This document shows, piece by piece, positions 58,148-64,000 of a stretch of DNA of 64,000 nucleotides. This stretch comes from Crocodylus rhombifer (Eukaryota > Chordata > Crocodylia > Crocodylidae). Positions within the stretch are counted from its first letter, which is position 1, and the number at the start of each line of letters is the position of its first letter. Below the pieces are notes generated by a model. It searched no databases. It saw only the letters and a list, made by a program, of their open reading frames with translations, and was not told the DNA's origin. Location: assembly GCA_038503035.1 (NCBI GenBank), contig JAVSML010024717.1, positions 248,001 through 312,000 on the forward strand, written 5' to 3'. A program made the translations under genes and the position numbers.

Positions 58148-60674
58148 TAAATCCATTTAAAATTGGTTTATCAACTTATCTTAATTTGGTATTCATTCAA
58201 ATTAAGGTAACTTGTGATAAACACATGTAAATTAACATAATCAAATGGGTTTATCCTGGTTTAACAACATCATTCTAAACCATTTTAGTTAAATCAGCAC
58301 AAGCTGTGGCATATTACAGCTTTTTATTCACCATTATTACCCCTGTCATCTGGTTATAGCGTTTAAACACGCAATACAAATATATACTCTTACAAGTACA
58401 AATGGTAAATTGAAATTTACTTGGGTAAGTGTTTGCACAGTTGTCTACTACATCAGTATTTCACCTTCATCACCTTCATCTTCATTTCAGCTACATCAGT
58501 ATTGGTCATTTACAGAAGCAGGGGATTGAACTAGGTGGACCACTTATCTGAATCACTATGGTAACTCCTATTTTTAAATAAAGAAACAAAGACCTCAAGT
58601 TCACACTTTCAAATCTAATTTAATGTAGTGTGTACTAGGAAGCAAGGCAAGTCAAATTTCATTCATACATATGCAATGGAGAGTTTCAGCTTGTAGGAAA
58701 CAAATGTGAAATAATACAGGGAAAGGAAGGGGTAGATGGGTTATATCACTAATTTAACTATACTGCCGCAAATGTCATGTGACTTAAAGTAACATATTTA
58801 TATTCAAACACATACAGGTGAAAGATATCTATATTCATTCCTTTGTTTATCAAGAGTAAAGAGCCTGACCTGTGCTTGCCAAGAAAAATTGGGTGACTTT
58901 TGATTTAATCTCTTAAATCCATTTTTTGCTCCCAGATGTCATAGTTTTTGTTTCTTAGCCTTTGGCCTAGAACTATCTGCAGGGTGCAGAGTGATGTTAT
59001 TAGACAGCTCAGCAGGAATTGCTCACACCTTATGTGGGGGCAACTACTGTGAAATATCAATTTGTTCCACCAACAAAATGGCTCATTTGTCTCTATGTCC
59101 TATTTTACCTTGTGTTGTCTTTCTCCGTTGCCATTCGCATCCTGGTGAGCTTAAATAGAGCACTGTTTTTCAGTGACAGGTCACCTATATCACTTTAGTT
59201 AATAATGCAAATCTCGTTAGTAAAGATTTAACAAAGTATATAGTATCCTTGGCACCCTTACTCTTTCCATTTGAGTATGAAAGCTCAATTAGTAATTTTT
59301 ATTCCTTAGGGAAGTACAGCATGTCCTCTTCCTCTAATGGCAATAGCTTATTTGGGTGTCTTGCCTATGTTTTATATATTAAATATACGTTTATAACTCC
59401 ATATGAGTCAGGTCAGCTAGTGAATAAACAAACTAGACTTAAAATAAATAGCTAAGATTTTTCTTTTTCCCATTTATTGTCAGCAATAACAAATTTACAA
59501 CAGTATTATACATGCTGTACCATGCAGCTATTTAGTTTCAGTACTTTATCATGGAAGGCTCTCATAACCCCTATCCTCCTATTCATCAATAAACACCATT
59601 CTCTAAAAGCGTTATTTTACTCTATTTGTGAAGTATTGCCAATATTAGAGAAGCTATAGTAGCAAGAGTGTGTACCTGTGTTCATATCATCCAAATAGTC
59701 TGATCAGTGACATTTTTCTATTTATGTGAGTTTTTAGTTCCCATTTTCTAGACATGTTTATTATTATAAAGATTTATATTATAGCAATCCAAAGGCTTCA
59801 GTCAAGATCTGGGTTCCGTCATACTGGGTATTATAAACTGCACAATAAATACAATTCTTGCTCTGCCATGTGTATTATATAAGCAAACCATCCTATCACT
59901 TGACTTTCAATGCAACTTAAGAGCACAGTAAGAAGATATTTCTTTTTCCTTACTATCCAGGAAATAATTTGTTAGGCAGTCCTCTTCTAAAGAAACAAAG
60001 AAAGGGGGGTCCCTAGGTTATTAGTGGCTGTTAATAACAATATAAATTGATTGTGATTTTTGTAAAATTCAGTGATTGTACTGGCTTAACGAAGGTTCTC
60101 CTTTTGCAATGAACGTAATTTGTTTACAGAATTCTGCCTTTCCTTTTGGGGGCTGTGATCTAAAATCATGCATATTTTCTCCCTCATTTCAAGCTGGTAA
60201 TTATTTTCTCCAAAAGCATTAATTCATAATGAGGGGCAATAATAAGTAAGCAACAACATTTTAGGTATTCCTCTTCTGTTTGATTTTTCTATTGCCTGCC
60301 CTGCATTTTTTTAAAGAGCAAAGATGTTGTTTTTAGTCACTAGCCTGAAATCAATAAAGATGCTTCTGGAGTCTAGTAGTAGTTGAGAGTGAATTCCATT
60401 AGCTAGAGGCACTCAACCCTAGAGTAGCAGTGACTAAAGCCATCTCTATTCAATTAGCAAAGGAAAAATAACGAATGTAACTCATCAGCAAAGTGATAAG
60501 GATTTTTACAATAAGCTAAGGTGTCAGTGGGCAACAGTATAAAAACTGCATCCATGTCACTGGAGGCAGCAGTAATATTGGCAATATATAGCACCATTAT
60601 ATATCACAACCTGGGCAGCAGCACACATGGGTGAAAAGAGATGGAAGACCTTCAAGAAGAAACAAATGAGACAC
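58148..60674. other. No gene recognised
   Basis: Strongly AT-rich DNA. At 58150-58320 repeated 'ggtttatc', 'taaattaac' and 'ggtttaac' words suggest an eroded MITE, but no paired ends were found. No exon, RNA gene or LINE homology is visible. Confidence 0.5.
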
Positions 60675-60677
60675 ATA

Positions 60678-60936
60678 GGCTAGGTACAGACATTCAACAA
60701 GCTCAAGGCGGAATCTAAGCAACACGGTTTTCTGTAAGCTATATAGTTTGGATCGGATGCCAACAGAGCACACATTTGCCCTTGACAGGCGGGGGACAGA
60801 GGAGAACAGTCCAAGTGTTAGAATGGGTTCTGCCTTTTTTAAATTAGTCTGTGTGATCCCAACTTCCATACTGTTGTGGGTATAAACCAGTTTCCGATCA
60901 CTTATACCAGTAAAAATGCAATGTCTATACCTGGTC
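60678..60936. mobile_element. Harbinger-like MITE, copy 4 of 4 (short)
   Basis: Left end GGCTAGGTACAGACATTCAACAAGC; right end, reverse-complemented, GACCAGGTATAGACATTGC. The right subterminal 'gtataaaccagtttccgatcac' matches the family. It is in the orientation of copy 1, only about 260 bp long, and so an internally deleted derivative. Flanking triplets (ata/aaa) no longer match TWA. Confidence 0.6.
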
Positions 60937-60939
60937 AAA

Positions 60940-62980
60940 AATGATTCTGGTTGATCTTGTAGCCTGAGAGCTTCTCCATTAATTAAGATCAAATCTTCCC
61001 ATTGATGCTGCTGGGCTTTAGCTGAAGCCCTTAGAGACAGCGTCGTACTGGCAGACAAGACATTTAAATGCGATTTAGTTGTGTAAGTCAAAGAGCCGCA
61101 CAAGACTACTGAAGGACTCCACCTGTTTGCTTAGGCTTTTATTTCAGAGAGTTCTTCTTCAATCCGCAGTATGGGACCGCTGATGAGGAAAGAGGTGCCC
61201 TTCAGTATAAAAGCCCTAGCAAACAGCTAAGTGGTTCATCTTAATTCATCATCCTGCTGCAGGTTGCTAACCATCCAGGTAAGAATGATCCATGTTCTCC
61301 TGGGAAGAGTAAAGGAGAGATGCTGAGGGTATTGGTAAAACTACAACCAGGCCAGAAGTACTATTGAAATGCCTGAAAGTGGAGCCAACTATGTAAGTGC
61401 TTCCTCATTGTTAGTTTTATGAATGATGAAACTAGCAGGAGACACCACTTCAAAGCTTTTATTCAAGGAGCTGAAATTCTAAAGTTCTGTCAGTGCTGGC
61501 AGTTGAGCTACTTTCTTAAGAGTTGTATTGAAAACCTATTCCAAAATAAAGACTAACACATTGTATGCCCTATATTTCATGAAAAAATAGCTATTTGGCT
61601 CCCACTGAGATTAATGTGTCATAATATATGAGAATAAGAGTTTTTCTGAACAATAATATGTTCTTTACCTAAAATTGTAAGGACTTTTAACAATGTGGGG
61701 TCTGTGCACTGAATGCACGTGTATGGCAGACAGATGGAAATGAAAAACCATAACAACAACTCTAAGAGAATGGTTATAATATGTTGCATTAGTGATCCAT
61801 GAAAAAAAAGCATTTATGGTCATATACCCTCATATCTCTGTACAAAATGAGAGTAACTCTGTCAGATAACCATTATCCAGACTATTACACAGTGCAAAAT
61901 ACATGATATTCACTTAAAAAATATAATATAAAAATGGACCATAATTTAGTTGTCTACAATTTGCAATTTTCAGTGAAAAATTGTCTTGACAGTTCCCACT
62001 AGTACCAAGGCAAAATTAGATTTAAATTAAAAGACTAGAATACTCTAATTATTATTATATATATTGTCTTATATAAGGTCTTATCTAATAGTTACATATA
62101 TATATCTCAAGGTATCTAATTTTCTTTAAGCTCCTTATCTTCCGTTGTTGCGTCAGAAAACCCTTTAGGGCGATTTACTGATATTGTAATAAATGCTGAA
62201 AACATAACTGCAGTTTTCTCAGCTCATTTGGGGGTGAAGCAATATTGAGGCTAAGATTTACTGTTCCCTTTTTGTCACTTAATGGCTAGGGACACTACTG
62301 AGCTTGTCTGTTATGGTGATACTACCTTATATTTCAGTTCTCTTAGGGGTCCTCTGATCACAGTGGCACATGTTTCTGTTAAAGCCAGTAGAGACTGGTA
62401 AGCAGTATAGAGAGATGAAATTTCTGGGTAGATGCCTTTGCTATACATAGATATGTTGAGATCTGGGTGAGTGTTTGGGTGAGTAATAGGGCAGGACAAG
62501 TTTGACAGCTGCCAAATGTGATTTGAGTGGGGTTGGGACAGATCCCACCACCAATAGTGCAATTCAGAGGGATGAAAAGCCTGTAGTGAAACAAGACAGG
62601 AGGGGGTTTCTTTCTTCACACTCAAGAAATCATTTAGTGTGTGGCAACAAAAACTTCATGGAAAGTGCTTACTTAAAAACAGTGTTATGTAATCTGATAC
62701 AGGGTCAAGAGTCTTCCTCCTTCCATTCCCATAGCATGCAAAGACATCTTCCATATTATTCCAAAAAAAATTAGTAAGTCCTCTGTCAGGGTACAACCAC
62801 ACAAAGCTCAAATGTCATTTTCACAACTATAATTTCTTGAGAAGAGGAGTTATGTTTGGGCAGTAAAAACTGTCCAAGTCTGATTGGCAGAAATTTAAGC
62901 TGAGTCTAAAAATTTGAGCAAAATTTCATTGGAAGCCTCATCAAACTTATGAGCTTCATTAGTTTTGATCTGAAAGTGGT
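60940..62980. other. No gene recognised
   Basis: AT-rich sequence. A 168-codon minus-strand frame that ends at 60597 overlaps MITE copy 4 and has no recognisable domain, so I treat it as chance. An A/T-rich tract lies at 62035-62105. Confidence 0.5.
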
Positions 62981-62984
62981 GAAA

Positions 62985-63330
62985 TGCGCCAGGATTGTCC
63001 TGAGTGTCTTCTAGCCTATGGGCTGATTGGAACAGACTGTGGGGGTTTTGCCTTCCCCTGTGACAGGGCCCTTTACCCTGGATCTCTGGATCTACAACCT
63101 TTACAGAAGCAGGACATTGGCTGCCATGGTTCCCTTGCTTTACATGCGGCAGGTTACTGTGTTAGGTCTGTATTATGTCAGGGCTGACAGTAGATTTACA
63201 TAGAGGTTTAGATTATGGGTTTGTATAGGATGGTTTGGATAGGGATCACTCTGCTTCAAGCAGAGGGCTGGACTAGATGACTTCTGGATTTCCCTTCCAA
63301 CCCTACTTCTCTATGATCCTACGATTACCT
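62985..63330 (+). mobile_element. CR1 LINE 3' UTR and terminus
   Basis: The text from 'ctgattggaacagactgtggg' through 'gggctggactagatgacttctg' to 'ccctacttctctatgatcctacgat' matches the CR1 3' UTR at 8.9-9.24 kb, including the shared 'tttgccttcc' and 'ataggatggtttggatagggatca' blocks. The ORF is absent because of 5' truncation. Confidence 0.75.
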
Positions 63331-63375
63331 ACAACTCTCCATGGTCTGGAGCTGAATCTATTGCATCCTCTGTGT

Positions 63376-63561
63376 CAGTGGCTTTCAACGTCTGGTCCAT
63401 GGACCCCTCAGGGTCTGAAGACTATGTCTAAGGGGTCCATGAAAGCTGACTATGGTCAATCAAAAGTATGTGAACACCCATGTTGGCCATTCAAAAGGGG
63501 TCTGCACCTCCACTCACAATTTTTTAGGGGGCCTTAAATGAAAAATAGTTGAAAACAACTG
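63376..63561. mobile_element. hAT (Charlie-like) MITE
   Basis: A 186-bp element. Left end CAGTGGCTTTCAACGTCTGG; right end, reverse-complemented, CAGTTGTTTTCAACTATTTT. The interior text 'ggtccatggacccctcaggg...aaggggtccatgaaa' is typical of these relics. Flanks ctctgtgt (63368-63375) and ctctctgt (63562-63569) match at 7 of 8. Confidence 0.8.
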
Positions 63562-63569
63562 CTCTCTGT

Positions 63570-64000
63570 CCATGAGAAGGAGAATCTGCCTACCTGCAGC
63601 AATGGCCCTGTGAAAAGTTCTGCGGATCCTGCTGTATTTTTACAAGAACTAGTCTTTGACCTTTATGCTACTTTTATGTTCATCAAGCGTCAAGTACTTT
63701 GAGATCAAATCAAAACATTTTCACCTGCTTTTTGTATATACATATGTTTTTAAAAAGTGTTTTGTCAGAAATACTTCTTGTTTCTGGCTTCTACACTTAG
63801 CATTTAGAAGCATAATTTAGGAAGATACTATTCCATGGAAAACCAGCTTAAATTAGTCAATGCATGTAGTGTATCAGCAGCATCTGCAGTAGATTACTGT
63901 TCAGACATTCAGCAGTATGGCCTTTACACTATGACTGCATTACTTTGCTTGAGTCCTCCACAAAATATAGCTTGGTGTTTTGCTTATTTAGAGCCTTTAT
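63570..64000. other. No gene recognised
   Basis: AT-rich window end without a recognisable feature. Confidence 0.5.

Noticed and set aside
60597..61103. 168-codon minus-strand frame
   Set aside because: It crosses MITE copy 4, has no recognisable domain, and base composition gives no coding signal.
61170..61200. CTGATGAGGAAAGAGG as a hammerhead core
   Set aside because: CTGATGAG is followed too soon by GAAA to leave room for helix II, and no pairing helix I is visible.

Overview
The window looks like intergenic or intronic DNA from a sauropsid vertebrate, most likely a crocodilian and possibly a turtle. It is AT-leaning and free of long open reading frames. It is dense with the repeat classes typical of those genomes: CR1 LINEs with ATTCTATG-type tails, Tx1, RTE and Penelope relics, hAT and Harbinger-like DNA elements, and retroviral or Gypsy-like solo LTRs. 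I found no host protein-coding exon, rRNA, functional tRNA or CRISPR array. All recognisable protein homology belongs to broken transposon genes. The organism call rests on repeat content alone.

Layout. 0-5.3 kb: a plus-strand CR1 fragment, a palindromic-ended DNA element and a minus-strand CR1. 7.06-8.15 kb: a probable solo LTR with a 5-bp target duplication. 8.47-9.24 kb: a CR1 3' end. 9.81-13.19 kb: a complete but decayed autonomous hAT transposon with terminal inverted repeats (TIRs), an 8-bp target-site duplication (TSD) and a BED-finger transposase pseudogene. 13.25-13.70 kb: a hAT MITE with a perfect TSD. 13.83-14.76 kb: a solo LTR with a perfect 5-bp TSD. 17.5-19.5 kb: a long GC-rich inverted repeat, split by a Gypsy-like solo LTR that itself holds a tRNA-Gly-like sequence and a duplicated 77-bp U3 motif. 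22.5-23.5 kb: the first of four copies of a Harbinger-like MITE family; the others are near 41.0, 48.2 and 60.7 kb. 24.9-25.5 kb: a tandem pair of about 310 bp. 26.3-26.7 kb: a second hAT MITE of the 13.25-kb family. 30.4-30.65 kb: a fold-back element.

32.7-39.0 kb holds the two longest CR1 copies, with a hAT MITE between them. 43.95-45.06 kb is an RTE-type LINE 3' end interrupted by a hAT MITE and followed by an inverted copy of part of itself. 45.16-46.01 kb is a mariner/Tigger-like element with a GC-rich core. 46.4-47.5 kb holds another TIR element and a minisatellite-like array. 50.27-50.74 kb is a retroviral-type solo LTR with a 4-bp TSD. 53.5-54.2 kb is a Penelope GIY-YIG endonuclease relic. 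54.75-57.52 kb is a Tx1-type LINE ORF2 relic lying between inverted termini of a DNA-element type. 57.6-58.1 kb and 63.4-63.6 kb are further hAT MITEs, and 63.0-63.3 kb is a CR1 tail.

The elements do not form a pathway. They record insertion history, and several nested insertions can be ordered in time: MITE into RTE, and LTR into palindrome. I saw no convincing previously undescribed functional system. The most useful observations are the nested structures, the MITE families with resolvable target duplications, and a degenerate hammerhead-like tail near 20.6 kb. Every call was made by eye, so subfamily names and exact ends need a repeat-library search.
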